From Streptomyces sp. NBC_01335 (GTDB taxonomy: Bacteria > Actinomycetota > Actinomycetes > Streptomycetales > Streptomycetaceae): a DNA stretch of 64,000 nt. The stretch lies in the NCBI RefSeq assembly GCF_035953295.1, contig NZ_CP108370.1, positions 7,053,001-7,117,000 on the forward strand. The letters are read 5' to 3'. The position numbers and the translations under genes were made by a program. The notes under the pieces were generated by a model. That model did no database searches, had not been told where the DNA came from, and saw nothing but the letters and a program-made list of their open reading frames with translations. Shown here piece by piece: positions 42,207 to 50,639 of the stretch (position 1 is the stretch's first letter; every line of letters starts with the position of its first letter).

Positions 42207-43001
42207 ATGCTCGACCCGACCTTCGTCCCCGGCGCCCCGAACTGGATCGACCTCGGCACACCCGACCTCGACGGAGCCACCACCTTCTACCGGGGCCTGT
42301 TCGGATGGGACCTGGTCCCCGGCGGCCCCGAGACCGGCGGCTACGGGATGTACACCCTGGACGGCCGGACCGTCGCCGGCGCGATGACCGTCACCGACGA
42401 ACAGGCCGACCCGACGTGGTCGGTGTACTTCCAGTCGCCCGACGTGGACGCGACCGCCCGCGCGGTCGAAGCCGGGGGCGGAAACGTTCCCTTCGCGCCG
42501 ATGGACGTGCTGGAGTACGGCCGGATGGGCGGGTTCACCGACCCGGCGGGCGCCTACTTCGGCTCCTGGCAGCCCAAGCAGAACCCCGGACTCGGCGCGA
42601 CCCAGGTGCCGGGCACGCTCATCTGGTCCGAGCTCTACACCCCGGACGTGGCGGCGGCGAAGGCGTTCTACGGACGCGTCTTCGGCTGGAACACGGAGGC
42701 CACCGAATTCCCCGGCGGCACGTACACGATGATCCGCCCGGCCGGTACCGAGGGCGACGACGCCGCGTTCTTCGGCGGGCTGGTCGCCCTCGACGAGGTG
42801 CCGAGCGAGGCGCGGTCCGGCCCGCACTGGCTGCCGTACTTCTCGGTGGACGACGTCGAGGTGGTGCTGGGCGACGCGGTCCGGCTCGGCGGAGCCGTCA
42901 CCCTCGGGCCGATGGACATGGAGAAGGTCGGCGTGATGGCCAACGTCACCGACCCGTACGGGGCTTCCTTCGCCGTCATCAAGCCCGCGCCGATGGACTG
43001 A
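42207..43001 (+). CDS. Two-domain VOC (glyoxalase/bleomycin-resistance fold) protein
   Basis: 264 residues, ATG at 42207 behind GGAGGAG. Two tandem VOC domains: first ~10-120 (PNWIDLGTPDLDGATTFYRG, TVAGAMTV, GGFTDPAGAYFGSWQP), second ~135-262 (IWSELYTPDVAAAKAFYGRV, WLPYFSVDDVEVV, VTDPYGASFAVIKP). The linker contains the WQPKQNPG stretch common to actinobacterial homologues of this length, sometimes annotated as hydroxylases on thin evidence. Function is unknown; the fold supports metal-dependent chemistry or ligand binding. A perfect 30-base palindrome follows the stop. Confidence 0.88.
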   Translation: MLDPTFVPGAPNWIDLGTPDLDGATTFYRGLFGWDLVPGGPETGGYGMYTLDGRTVAGAMTVTDEQADPTWSVYFQSPDVDATARAVEAGGGNVPFAPMDVLEYGRMGGFTDPAGAYFGSWQPKQNPGLGATQVPGTLIWSELYTPDVAAAKAFYGRVFGWNTEATEFPGGTYTMIRPAGTEGDDAAFFGGLVALDEVPSEARSGPHWLPYFSVDDVEVVLGDAVRLGGAVTLGPMDMEKVGVMANVTDPYGASFAVIKPAPMD

Positions 43002-43030
43002 ACGCCGCGTCCCCGTTCTCGTACCGTTCC

Positions 43031-43060
43031 CGCCCGCGCCTCCGCGCGGAGGCGCGGGCG
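43031..43060 (+). terminator. Perfect 30-base palindrome after the VOC gene
   Basis: Two 15-base arms meet without a loop (arm CGCCCGCGCCTCCGC), 29 bases after the VOC stop and 54 bases before the WhiB-like start. In RNA it would close with a small loop and could terminate the VOC transcript. Confidence 0.6.
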
Positions 43061-43114
43061 TGGCGAAAAGTGGTCGTTCAACGGATGTTTATTGACGGAC
43101 GGCATGCTGGGCGC

Positions 43115-43369
43115 ATGCTGATCAACACCACCACCGAGGACGCGCTCGCCTGGCAGGAATCGGCCCTGTGCGCCCAGACCGGTCCCGAATTCTTCTTCCC
43201 CGCGCCGGGAAGCTCGACGCGCGAGGCGAAGCAGCTCTGCTTCGCCTGCGAGGGCCGGATCGCGTGCCTGGAGTACGCCCTCGCCAACGACGAGCGCTTC
43301 GGCGTCTGGGGAGGCCTGTCGGAGAACGAGCGCGACCGGCTCCGCCGCTCCGGCCGCGCGAGCGCCTGA
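43115..43369 (+). CDS. WhiB-like iron-sulfur regulator
   Basis: 84 residues. Four cysteines at 19, 42, 45 and 51 in C-x22-C-x2-C-x5-C spacing bind a [4Fe-4S] cluster, and GVWGG follows, the two marks of the Wbl family. The sequence around them (WQESALCAQTGPEFFFPAPG, STREAKQLCFACEGRIACLE, YALANDERFGVWGGLSENER) is close to that of Streptomyces WhiB itself rather than WblA, C or D. The end after the GVWGG turn is short and lacks a long basic tail. Wbl proteins bind sigma factors and control development, redox response or resistance. The start is judged from the family; the ribosome site is weak. Confidence 0.9.
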   Translation: MLINTTTEDALAWQESALCAQTGPEFFFPAPGSSTREAKQLCFACEGRIACLEYALANDERFGVWGGLSENERDRLRRSGRASA

Positions 43370-43448
43370 CCGGGACCGGCCGAGAGCCGGGAGAGCGCCC
43401 GACCGGGAGCGGCCGAAGGGCCGGCACGCCGACGGGGGCTCAGGCGGC

Positions 43449-44366
43449 TCAGGCGGCCGGGATGCGGAACGTCTTCCCGTACACCCGCCACTCCAGCGGG
43501 GTGGCCAGCTTGAAGTTGCCGTCGTCCAGGAACTTCATCTGCATGGTGTCGATCCGGGAGGTGTCGCGCCCCTTGCGCTTCGCCCGGATCGCCTTCTTGC
43601 TCGCGTCCAGGAAGATGTCGAGGTACTCCTCCTCGTCACCGCCCTCGGTCACCGTGTCGGCGTCCGCCAGAGCGGCTTCCCGGATGCCGTAGAAGCCCGT
43701 GGCGCTGTCGTCGGGCCCGTGCAGCACCATCGCGTCGTAGTAGATGTACTGCCCGAGGGGCCCCAGCCCGTCGAGCTTCGCCTGCCGCACGGCCGGGTCG
43801 AAGTAGAGACGGTCCCGGCTCTCCTCCTGCGCGGAGCGGAACGCCCCGTCCTTCGCGGCCAGCTTCCAGGCATCGGTGAACCCGGGGTCCAGGCCCTCGT
43901 GCGACCCGCTGCCGTTCACCTTGCGCAGCGCCGGCAGGAAGGGCGCCAGCGGATTGTCCGGGTGCGCGGCGGTGTACCGCTCCACGAGGTCCAGCATGTC
44001 GCTGGTGCCGGAGCAGAAACCGACGATCCCGGCGGTGTAGCCCAGGCCGTCCCCGGTGTCCTCGATCGCGTCGTACCGGCTCCGCCAGTCGAGCGTGGAG
44101 CTGTTCGCGCTGGAGACCAGCTCCGAGGCGATCTCCTTCATCGCGGGGTCCGCCAGCCCCGGAGGCTGCTCCGCGATCTCCGCGTCCTCCTCGGCGCGGA
44201 TGTCCGCCGCCGACTGCTTCTCGTTGGCCGCCGACGGCTGCCCGGTGTCCGAGGGGAGATCGTCGCCGGCACCTCCGAAGACGAGGGAGAGGACGATGAT
44301 GACCGGGACGCCGATGACGGCGAGACGTATCGCAGGTTTCACGCGGCACAGTCTAGGGCGGTTCAC
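43449..44366 (-). CDS. GH46 chitosanase homologue lacking the catalytic Glu
   Basis: 305 residues, GTG start. A short basic start and one hydrophobic helix (~12-30) without a clear cleavage site suggest a membrane-anchored protein with an outside domain. Residues ~72-305 follow GH46 chitosanases closely: LDWRSRYDAIEDTGDGLGYT, GIVGFCSGTSDML, LPALRKVNGSGSHEGLDPGF, DRLYFDPAVRQAKLDGLGPL, YYDAMVLHGP and DTSRIDTMQMKFL. Aligned with the Streptomyces N174 enzyme, the general base D40 is kept (Asp106), but the general acid E22 of SSAENSS is replaced by Asn88 (SSANSST), with no gap between. If the alignment is right the protein should be inactive or changed, perhaps a chitosan-binding or sensing protein. 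The DNA reads AAC there. Confidence 0.85.
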   Translation of the reverse strand: MNRPRLCRVKPAIRLAVIGVPVIIVLSLVFGGAGDDLPSDTGQPSAANEKQSAADIRAEEDAEIAEQPPGLADPAMKEIASELVSSANSSTLDWRSRYDAIEDTGDGLGYTAGIVGFCSGTSDMLDLVERYTAAHPDNPLAPFLPALRKVNGSGSHEGLDPGFTDAWKLAAKDGAFRSAQEESRDRLYFDPAVRQAKLDGLGPLGQYIYYDAMVLHGPDDSATGFYGIREAALADADTVTEGGDEEEYLDIFLDASKKAIRAKRKGRDTSRIDTMQMKFLDDGNFKLATPLEWRVYGKTFRIPAA

Positions 44367-44414
44367 AGGAACCCCACTGGTCCCCCCGGACCCAGGTCCT
44401 CCCCGGGGCCGCCG

Positions 44415-44450
44415 GGGCGCTTCCGTGGGGTGATTCCTCCGGAAGCGCCC
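44415..44450 (-). terminator. Terminator of the peptide ABC importer operon
   Basis: GGGCGCTTCCG and its complement form an 11-base-pair stem with a 14-base loop, starting 25 bases beyond the stop of the binding-protein gene. It ends the leftward ABC operon before the chitosanase-like gene. Confidence 0.7.
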
Positions 44451-44474
44451 GTCGTGGCAAGGGCCGTGGGCTTC

Positions 44475-46154
44475 CTACTTCTGCCAGCCGACCGTCTCGG
44501 GGAGCGGGTTGTAGAAGATGGTCGCCCCGGCGTTGGCCAGACCGTTCTTCACCGCGTACGTCGACGGGCCGCTGAACAAGGGCAGGAAGGCGTACTGCCG
44601 CAGCGCCTTCTCCTCGGCCTCGTTGACCGCCGCCACCTGCTCGTCGAGGTCGGCGATCTCGGCGGTGGCACGGATCTCGGCGTCCAGGGCCGGTGTGCCG
44701 GCGCCGGTGAGGTTGGAGTCGCGGTCCGAGCAGAAGAAGTCGCAGAGGTACCGCGCGCCGAACGGGTCCATCGAGCGGTTTCCCGAGATGAAGAGGTCGA
44801 ACTTGCGGTCACTGAGGATGGTGGCGAAGTCCGCCTCGTCGGCCTTCTTGACGACCAGGTGGATGCCGATCGGCTTCAGCATCGCCGTGAAGGCACCGGC
44901 GAGAGCCTTGTCCAGCGGGTCGTCGCCGAGGAGCGTGTAGCCGATTTCGAGCTTCTGGCCGCCCTTCGCCCGGACACCGTCCGCCCCTGCCTTCCATCCC
45001 GCCGCGTCGAGCGACTTCTTCGCTTCCTCGGGCGCGTACGTCAGCACGGAGGAGAGGTTGTCCCGGTACCCCTTCTGGAAGCTGTAGAGCACCGCCGAGC
45101 CGGGCAGCGGCTCCGCGTAGTCCAGCCCCTGGAACTGGATCTTCGCGATCTGCGCGCGGTCGATGCTCTCCTCCACCGCCTTGCGGACCTCCTCGTGCGC
45201 GAGGACGGCCGACTTGCTGTTGAGGTAGAGCGCGTACTCGAAGGGGCTGCCGCCGCTGCGGATCTCGGACCCCTTGAGTCCCTTCACCTGGTTGAGGCTC
45301 TCGGCGTCGACGGCGGAGGTGAGGTCGATCTCGCCGTTCTTGAACGCGTTGACCGAGGCGGTCGACTCCAGGTTCACGTAGACGCGCTTGTCGAGCTTGC
45401 CCTTCTTGCCCCACCACTTCGGGTTGCGGACGAAGGTGATGTTGCCGGAGTGGGTGTCCCAGGAGCCCACGGTGTAGGGACCCGCGCCCCACTCGGGGTG
45501 CGCCTTCTTCACGTAGGCGTCGTTGAAGTGGGCGACCGTGGCGGCCTCGGGGTGCAGGAAGGTGGTGAACAGGCTCGACCAGGAGGCGTCGACCCCCTTG
45601 AAGGTGATGACCGCCTGCTTGGCGTCCGCCCCCTTCTCGACCGAGGTGATCCGGTCGTAGCCGTTCGTGGAGAGGGGCGCGAACTTCTTGTCCGATCCGT
45701 TGTTGGCCTTCCAGGTCGCCGCGATGGCGGTCCAGTCGATCGGCGTTCCGTCGTTGAAGACGGCCTTCGGGTTGATCGTCAGGGTGACCTTCTGGTTGCC
45801 GCCCTCGACGGTGACCTTCACATCGCTGTAGTAGTCCGGGTTGTACTGCACCTCGCCGGTGGGCGAGTAGGTGATCGCGTCCGCGTTGTACCAGGCCCAG
45901 ACCCGGGCGGCGGTCAGGGTGGAGTTGACGTTGAAGGGGTTGCCCTGGTCGTCGAAGGTCCCGACCGTCGTGTACGTACCGCCGTCCTTGATCTTGTCGT
46001 ACGGCTGCGGGTTGTAGTCCGCGGCGCCCGAGGCCGCGGCCGGGACGTTCTTCTCGTCCGCCCGGGGGGTGTCCTCCCCGGAGGAGGAGCACGCGGTGGC
46101 GGTGACGGAGATGGCGGCGATCAGGGCGAGCGGCAGTGCCAGTCGAGCGCGCAT
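44475..46154 (-). CDS. ABC importer solute-binding lipoprotein, peptide/nickel (SBP family 5) type
   Basis: 559 residues. Lipoprotein signal with the acylated cysteine at 22 (VTATACSSSG). The mature protein has family 5 landmarks: YDKIKDGGTYTTVGTFDDQG, WTAIAATWKANNG, RNPKWWGKKGKL, NGEIDLTSAVDAESLNQ and VRKAVEESIDRAQIAKIQFQ. It captures oligopeptides or similar ligands outside the membrane; the exact ligand cannot be told. It is the last gene of a four-gene leftward operon (permease, permease, double ATPase, binding protein), 76 bases after the ATPase. Having the binding protein last is unusual; in most Opp/Dpp operons it is first. Confidence 0.9.
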   Translation of the reverse strand: MRARLALPLALIAAISVTATACSSSGEDTPRADEKNVPAAASGAADYNPQPYDKIKDGGTYTTVGTFDDQGNPFNVNSTLTAARVWAWYNADAITYSPTGEVQYNPDYYSDVKVTVEGGNQKVTLTINPKAVFNDGTPIDWTAIAATWKANNGSDKKFAPLSTNGYDRITSVEKGADAKQAVITFKGVDASWSSLFTTFLHPEAATVAHFNDAYVKKAHPEWGAGPYTVGSWDTHSGNITFVRNPKWWGKKGKLDKRVYVNLESTASVNAFKNGEIDLTSAVDAESLNQVKGLKGSEIRSGGSPFEYALYLNSKSAVLAHEEVRKAVEESIDRAQIAKIQFQGLDYAEPLPGSAVLYSFQKGYRDNLSSVLTYAPEEAKKSLDAAGWKAGADGVRAKGGQKLEIGYTLLGDDPLDKALAGAFTAMLKPIGIHLVVKKADEADFATILSDRKFDLFISGNRSMDPFGARYLCDFFCSDRDSNLTGAGTPALDAEIRATAEIADLDEQVAAVNEAEEKALRQYAFLPLFSGPSTYAVKNGLANAGATIFYNPLPETVGWQK

Positions 46155-46230
46155 GACGGGACGGTTCCTTCGGAGTCGGGGGTGGGGGGAGAGGGGGAGA
46201 CGGAGCGGTCGGGGGCGGGTCCTGGGGTGC

Positions 46231-48366
46231 TCAGACGGCGTGACAGGCGTAGCGGTGACCGGGCCGCCCTGCCACCGGTGTCGGCGCGGGCCGTTCGGTA
46301 CGACAACGCTGCCGTACGCCCTCGTCGGCCAGGCGGTACAGCGGACACCGGTCGACGAAGACGCACCCTGCGGGCAACCGGGTGGCGCTCGGTTGCTCGC
46401 CCTCCAGCACGACGCGCTCGCGGGTGCGCTCCCGCCCGGGATCCGGCACCGGGATCGCCGACAACAGGGCCTTGGTGTACGGGTGTTGTGGGTCGGCGAA
46501 GAGGCTCTCGGTGTCCCCGGTCTCCACGATGTGGCCGAGATACATCACCGCGATGCGGTCGGAGACGTACCGGATCACCGCCAGGTCGTGCGCGACCACC
46601 AGGTAGGCGATCCCGAGTTCACGCTTGAGCCGTGCCAGCAGGTTGATCACACCGGCCTGCACGGAGACGTCGAGCGCGGACAGCGGTTCGTCCAGGACCA
46701 GCAGCTTCGGTTCGGTCGCCAGGGCGCGGGCGATGCCCACCCGTTGACGCTGACCGCCGGAGAGCGCGGCGGGGAAGCGGTCGCCCACCGCCGCGTCCAG
46801 GCCGACGAGGCCCAGCAGTTCGGAGATCCGGGAGCGGATCGCCCCCCGGTCCCGCCGGATCGCCCGCAGCGGCTCGGCGAGGAGTTCGGAGACGGGGAGC
46901 CGCGGGTCCAGCGCCCCGAGCGGGTCCTGCATGACGATCTGCACGTCGCGCCGCAACTCCCGGGCCGCCGCGGCGGAACCGAGGGTGGCGAGGTCCCGGC
47001 CGGCGACCTCGATACGGCCGCCCTCGGGCCGCCGCAGCCGGAGGATCTCCAGCAGCGTGGTGGTCTTGCCGCTCCCCGACTCGCCCACCAGGCCCAGAGT
47101 CTCGCCCGCCCGGAGCTCGAACCCCACCCCGTTGACGGCGCGCAGGGTGCCGACCCGGCGCTTGAGGACGGTGCCCTTGGTGACGGGGAAGGTCTTGACG
47201 AGACCCTCCACCCGCAGCACGACCTCGCCCTCGCCCGTGCCCGTGGCCGAACCCGTGCCCGTACCCGCCGTGCCGGACGACGGGGTGCCGGAGTGCGGTT
47301 CGGAGGGCGGTGCGACGGGCGTGACGCCTCCGGCCGGGTCCAGGGCGCCGCCGTACGTCTCCTCGGCGCGCAGGCAGGCCACCTCGCCGTGCCCGGCGAC
47401 GTGCCGCAGGGAGGGTTCGTCGGCGCGGCAGGCGTCGAGTGCGACCGCGCACCGGGGCGCGAAGGGGCAGCCCGTGGGGAGGCCCACCAGGGCGGGCGGC
47501 TCCCCGGCGATCGGGACCAGGGGCCGGTGCACCCCGCTGTCCACGGTCGGCACCGCGGCCAGCAGCCGCGCGGTGTACGGCATGGCCGGGCGCCGGAACA
47601 GCTCGTCGACGCCGGCCCGTTCCACGATGCGGCCCGCGTACATCACCGCGACCTCGTCCGCGTGACCCGCGACGACCCCGAGATCGTGGGTGATCAGGAC
47701 GAGCCCGGCGCCGGTCTCGCGCTGGGCGAGCCGCAGGACGTCGAGGATCTGGGCCTGCACGGTGACGTCGAGCGCGGTCGTGGGTTCGTCGGCGACGAGG
47801 ACGGACGGCTCGTTGGCGATCGCCAGGGCGATGACGACGCGCTGGCGCATCCCGCCGGAGAACTCGTGCGGGAAGGAGGAGGCCCGCTCGCGGGGGTCCG
47901 GGATGCCGACGAGGTCGAGCAGCTCCACGGCCCGCTCCCGGGCGGCCCGCTTCGACAGGTCCTGGTGGACCCGGAGGGCGTCGGAGAGCTGCCGGCCCAC
48001 GGAGAAGATCGGGGTGAGCGCGGAGAGCGGGTCCTGGAAGACCATGCCGATGGACTTGCCCCGGACGCCGGAGAGCTCCTTGTCCCCGAGCCCGACCAGG
48101 TCCCGGCCGCCCAGCAGCACCTGGCCCCGCAGTTCGGCGGCGGGCGGGAGCAGGCCCATGATGCCCATCGCGGTGGCCGACTTCCCCGAGCCGGACTCGC
48201 CGACGATCCCGAGCGTCCGGCCCGGCAGCAGGTCGAAACCGACCCCGCGCACCGCCTCCACCCGGCCGGCCTCGGAGGGGAAGGAGATCCGCAGATCCCG
48301 CACCGAGAGCACGGGGGTGGCCGCCGTGGGCGGCACGGGTCCTGGCAGCGGAGTCGTGAGGGTCAT
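46231..48366 (-). CDS. Fused double ABC ATPase of the peptide importer (DppD-DppF type)
   Basis: 711 residues with two complete ABC ATPase domains. First ~18-340: Walker A GESGSGKS, signature FSGGMRQR, Walker B LVADEPTTALD, then the oligopeptide-transporter C-terminal extension with the cysteine cluster CPFAPRC...C. A Gly/Thr/Ser linker (~345-385) leads to the second ~388-711: Walker A GESGSGKT, signature LSGGQRQR, Walker B LVLDEPLSALD and CVFVDRCPLY. Most Opp/Dpp systems use two separate ATPases, here joined in one chain so that the heterodimer is preset. The cysteine regions may hold an iron-sulfur cluster, as known for some family members. The ATG overlaps the upstream permease stop by four bases. 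Confidence 0.93.
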   Translation of the reverse strand: MTLTTPLPGPVPPTAATPVLSVRDLRISFPSEAGRVEAVRGVGFDLLPGRTLGIVGESGSGKSATAMGIMGLLPPAAELRGQVLLGGRDLVGLGDKELSGVRGKSIGMVFQDPLSALTPIFSVGRQLSDALRVHQDLSKRAARERAVELLDLVGIPDPRERASSFPHEFSGGMRQRVVIALAIANEPSVLVADEPTTALDVTVQAQILDVLRLAQRETGAGLVLITHDLGVVAGHADEVAVMYAGRIVERAGVDELFRRPAMPYTARLLAAVPTVDSGVHRPLVPIAGEPPALVGLPTGCPFAPRCAVALDACRADEPSLRHVAGHGEVACLRAEETYGGALDPAGGVTPVAPPSEPHSGTPSSGTAGTGTGSATGTGEGEVVLRVEGLVKTFPVTKGTVLKRRVGTLRAVNGVGFELRAGETLGLVGESGSGKTTTLLEILRLRRPEGGRIEVAGRDLATLGSAAAARELRRDVQIVMQDPLGALDPRLPVSELLAEPLRAIRRDRGAIRSRISELLGLVGLDAAVGDRFPAALSGGQRQRVGIARALATEPKLLVLDEPLSALDVSVQAGVINLLARLKRELGIAYLVVAHDLAVIRYVSDRIAVMYLGHIVETGDTESLFADPQHPYTKALLSAIPVPDPGRERTRERVVLEGEQPSATRLPAGCVFVDRCPLYRLADEGVRQRCRTERPAPTPVAGRPGHRYACHAV

Positions 48367-49298
48367 CGTCGGCCTCCTGCCGCACCGGTCGCGGACGTGG
48401 GATCGAGGGCGTCCCGCAGCCCGTCGCCGACGAAGGTCATCGACACGGTCAGCAGCACGACCAGGCCCGCGGGGAAGGCGAAGAGCCAGGGCGCGCTGGT
48501 GATGGCCCCGGAGCCGTCCGCGAGCATGGTGCCGAGCGAGACGTCCGGGGGCTGGACGCCGAACCCGAGGAAGGACAGCGCGGTCTCGCTGAGCACGGTG
48601 GCGACGACCCCCAGCGTCAGGTTGACGATCAGCAGCGAGCCGAGGTTGGGGATGATGTGGCGCAGGATGATGCGCAGCGGCCGGACCCCCATGAACTCCG
48701 CCGCCGTGACGAAGTCCCGCTCGCGCAGGGAGGTCGAGACCGACCAGATCACCCGGGCCGTGGACATCCAGCCGAACACCGTCAGCACGACGATGAGGAC
48801 CCGCCAGTCGCCGGCCAGGCGGTGGGAGACCAGGGCGAGGATGAGGAAGCTCGGGACGATCAGCAGGAAGTGGATGACGGCGAGCGTCGCCTTCTCGGTC
48901 CGGCCGCCGAAGTACGCGGCGCTGGAACCGATGACCGCAGCGACCACGACGGTCAGCACCGACACGCTCACCGCGATGACCAGGGAGCGCCGCAGGCCGT
49001 GCACGGCGGACGCGTAGACGTCGTTGCCGCCCTGGTTGGTACCGAACCAGTGGGCGGTGCCCGGAGGCTGGGTGAGCGCCGCGAAGTCCGCGTCGGAGTA
49101 CGCGTACGGGGTGAACAGGCCGCCGAAGGCACTGAAGAGCACCAGGGCCGCGAAGATCACCACGCCGAGGACGGCGAGCCGGTTGCGCAGGAACCGCCGC
49201 AGATGGAGCCGGGCGAGGCCGAGGTGCCGGCCGTCCTTCGCGGGGGGCGCCGCCTGCGAAGGCGGTGCGGTGGTGCCCGTCGTCAGGTCTGCCGCCAC
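48363..49298 (-). CDS. ABC importer permease (DppC/OppC type)
   Basis: 311 residues, GTG start one base past the preceding permease's stop. A ~35-residue cytoplasmic N-terminus, first helix (NRLAVLGVVIFAALVLFSAF), an outside loop with the AHWFGTNQGGNDVYASAVHG signature of OppC proteins, then five helices and the EAA loop (EFMGVRPLRIILRHIIPNLG) that contacts the ATPase. Ends with SLGTMLADGSGAITSAPW and a final helix, all standard for the family. Confidence 0.92.
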   Translation of the reverse strand: MAADLTTGTTAPPSQAAPPAKDGRHLGLARLHLRRFLRNRLAVLGVVIFAALVLFSAFGGLFTPYAYSDADFAALTQPPGTAHWFGTNQGGNDVYASAVHGLRRSLVIAVSVSVLTVVVAAVIGSSAAYFGGRTEKATLAVIHFLLIVPSFLILALVSHRLAGDWRVLIVVLTVFGWMSTARVIWSVSTSLRERDFVTAAEFMGVRPLRIILRHIIPNLGSLLIVNLTLGVVATVLSETALSFLGFGVQPPDVSLGTMLADGSGAITSAPWLFAFPAGLVVLLTVSMTFVGDGLRDALDPTSATGAAGGRR

Positions 49299-49299
49299 G

Positions 49300-50283
49300 T
49301 CAGCTCACCCGCACTCTCGGATCGAGGAAGACGGTCGCGATGTCCGCGAGGATCGCTCCGATCGCGGTCAGCGCCGCGGCGAAGGCGGCCGTGGCGACCG
49401 CGCCGTGCACGTCGTTCTTGCCGATGGTCTGGACGAAGTAGCGGCCCATGCCGTTCCAGCCGAAGATCGTCTCGGTGATGACCGCGCCGGTGAAGAGGGC
49501 CGGGACACTGAACGCCACGGAGGTGGCCGTGGGGATGAGGGCGGCCCGCAGCGCGTGCCGTCGGACGGCCTGGGCCCTGGTGAGACCGGTGGCCCGGGCG
49601 GTCCGCACGAAGTCGGCGTCGATGGTGTCGAGCAGCAGCGAGCGCTGCGTCAGGTGGTAGCCGACGTAACCCATCAAGGTCAGCGTGAGCGTCGGCAGGA
49701 CGAGATGGAGGAGGCGGTCGCCGATCGTCGGCAACACCCCCTCGACGTCGGGGGAGTTCTCCCCGGCCACCGGGAGGAAGTGCACGCCCGCGTGCTGGTT
49801 GAACCAGATGGCGACGAAGACCACCGCGAGCGCGGCGACCGACGTGGGCACGTTGAACACCGCGATGGACACGGCCTGCGAGAACCGGTCCGCCCAGCCG
49901 TACTGCCGGGAGGCGGTGTACACCCCCAGCCCCACCCCGACCACTACGGACAGCACTGTCGCGATGAGCACCAACTCGGCGCTGACCAGGGACCGGTAAC
50001 CGATCTCCCCGTTGACCCGGACGCCGGTGGGGGACTTCCCCCAGTCGAAGTGGACCACCACCGAGGTGAGCCAGTCCCACCACCGGTGCACCACCGGCAC
50101 CCGCGGATCCAGGTTGTACGGCGCGAGGGCGCGGTCGATCTGCTCCTCGCTGCGCGCGGGGCGCAGCTCCTTGAAGTTCGACCGGGGGTCGAGGAACCAA
50201 CTGGCGAGGAAGTAGGTCGCGTTGGTCGCCACGGCGATCATCAGCAACCAGCCCGCGACCTTCCGCGTCACATGGCGGAGCAT
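49300..50283 (-). CDS. ABC importer permease (DppB/OppB type)
   Basis: 327 residues from the ATG at 50283, with GGAGG eight bases upstream; the open frame runs to 50532 but that part has no family match. First helix ~8-28, large outside loop (FDWGKSPTGVRVNGEIGYRS), then RSLVSAELVLIATVLSVVVG, FNVPTSVAALAVVFVAIWF, the EAA region (DFVRTARATGLTRAQAVRRH) and TGAVITETIFGWNGMGRYFV near the end. It is the first gene of the operon, so its upstream region holds the promoter. Confidence 0.92.
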   Translation of the reverse strand: MLRHVTRKVAGWLLMIAVATNATYFLASWFLDPRSNFKELRPARSEEQIDRALAPYNLDPRVPVVHRWWDWLTSVVVHFDWGKSPTGVRVNGEIGYRSLVSAELVLIATVLSVVVGVGLGVYTASRQYGWADRFSQAVSIAVFNVPTSVAALAVVFVAIWFNQHAGVHFLPVAGENSPDVEGVLPTIGDRLLHLVLPTLTLTLMGYVGYHLTQRSLLLDTIDADFVRTARATGLTRAQAVRRHALRAALIPTATSVAFSVPALFTGAVITETIFGWNGMGRYFVQTIGKNDVHGAVATAAFAAALTAIGAILADIATVFLDPRVRVS

Positions 50284-50639
50284 GCGCACCGCCTCCGTGT
50301 CCCGTGGGGCGGGAGCGGGGCGAGTGCGCCGGGGGAGAGGGGAGTGGGCATGGGCGTGGGGGCCTTCTCGGGGGGCGTGGGGGCGGTGCGCCGAGGTGCG
50401 GGCGTCAGTCTGGTCCGGGTTTCCCGGGAGCGCCAGTGTTTCGGTGGTCCTGCCACGAACCCGAAACGCCACCGTAGTAATCACACCGGAACTCCGGGCG
50501 ATGTGGGCGGACTTGGGTGGAACTGCGCCCACCGTCCCGGCGCCCGTACCGGCTCCGGTGATGCGTACGAACGAACCGGGCGCGTCACGGTCCGTAAATT
50601 CGTGGCGAGGAATCGGTGGGCGCGCGGCAGAATCCCTCC
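50284..50639. other. 356-base divergent intergenic region
   Basis: It lies between the ABC importer operon and the large repeat protein gene. The part from ~50320 to 50400 is strongly G-rich on the + strand, with several GGGG runs. No inverted repeat stands out and no coding frame is convincing. Confidence 0.6.

Noticed and set aside
41860..42827. N-terminal extension of the SNF2 frame to 42827
   Set aside because: It overlaps the well-supported divergent VOC gene, and its translation lacks helicase features. The ATG at 41912 is better.
50320..50400. G-rich tract on the + strand as a possible quadruplex
   Set aside because: GGGG runs are expected in this composition and spacing is irregular; nothing in position shows a function.
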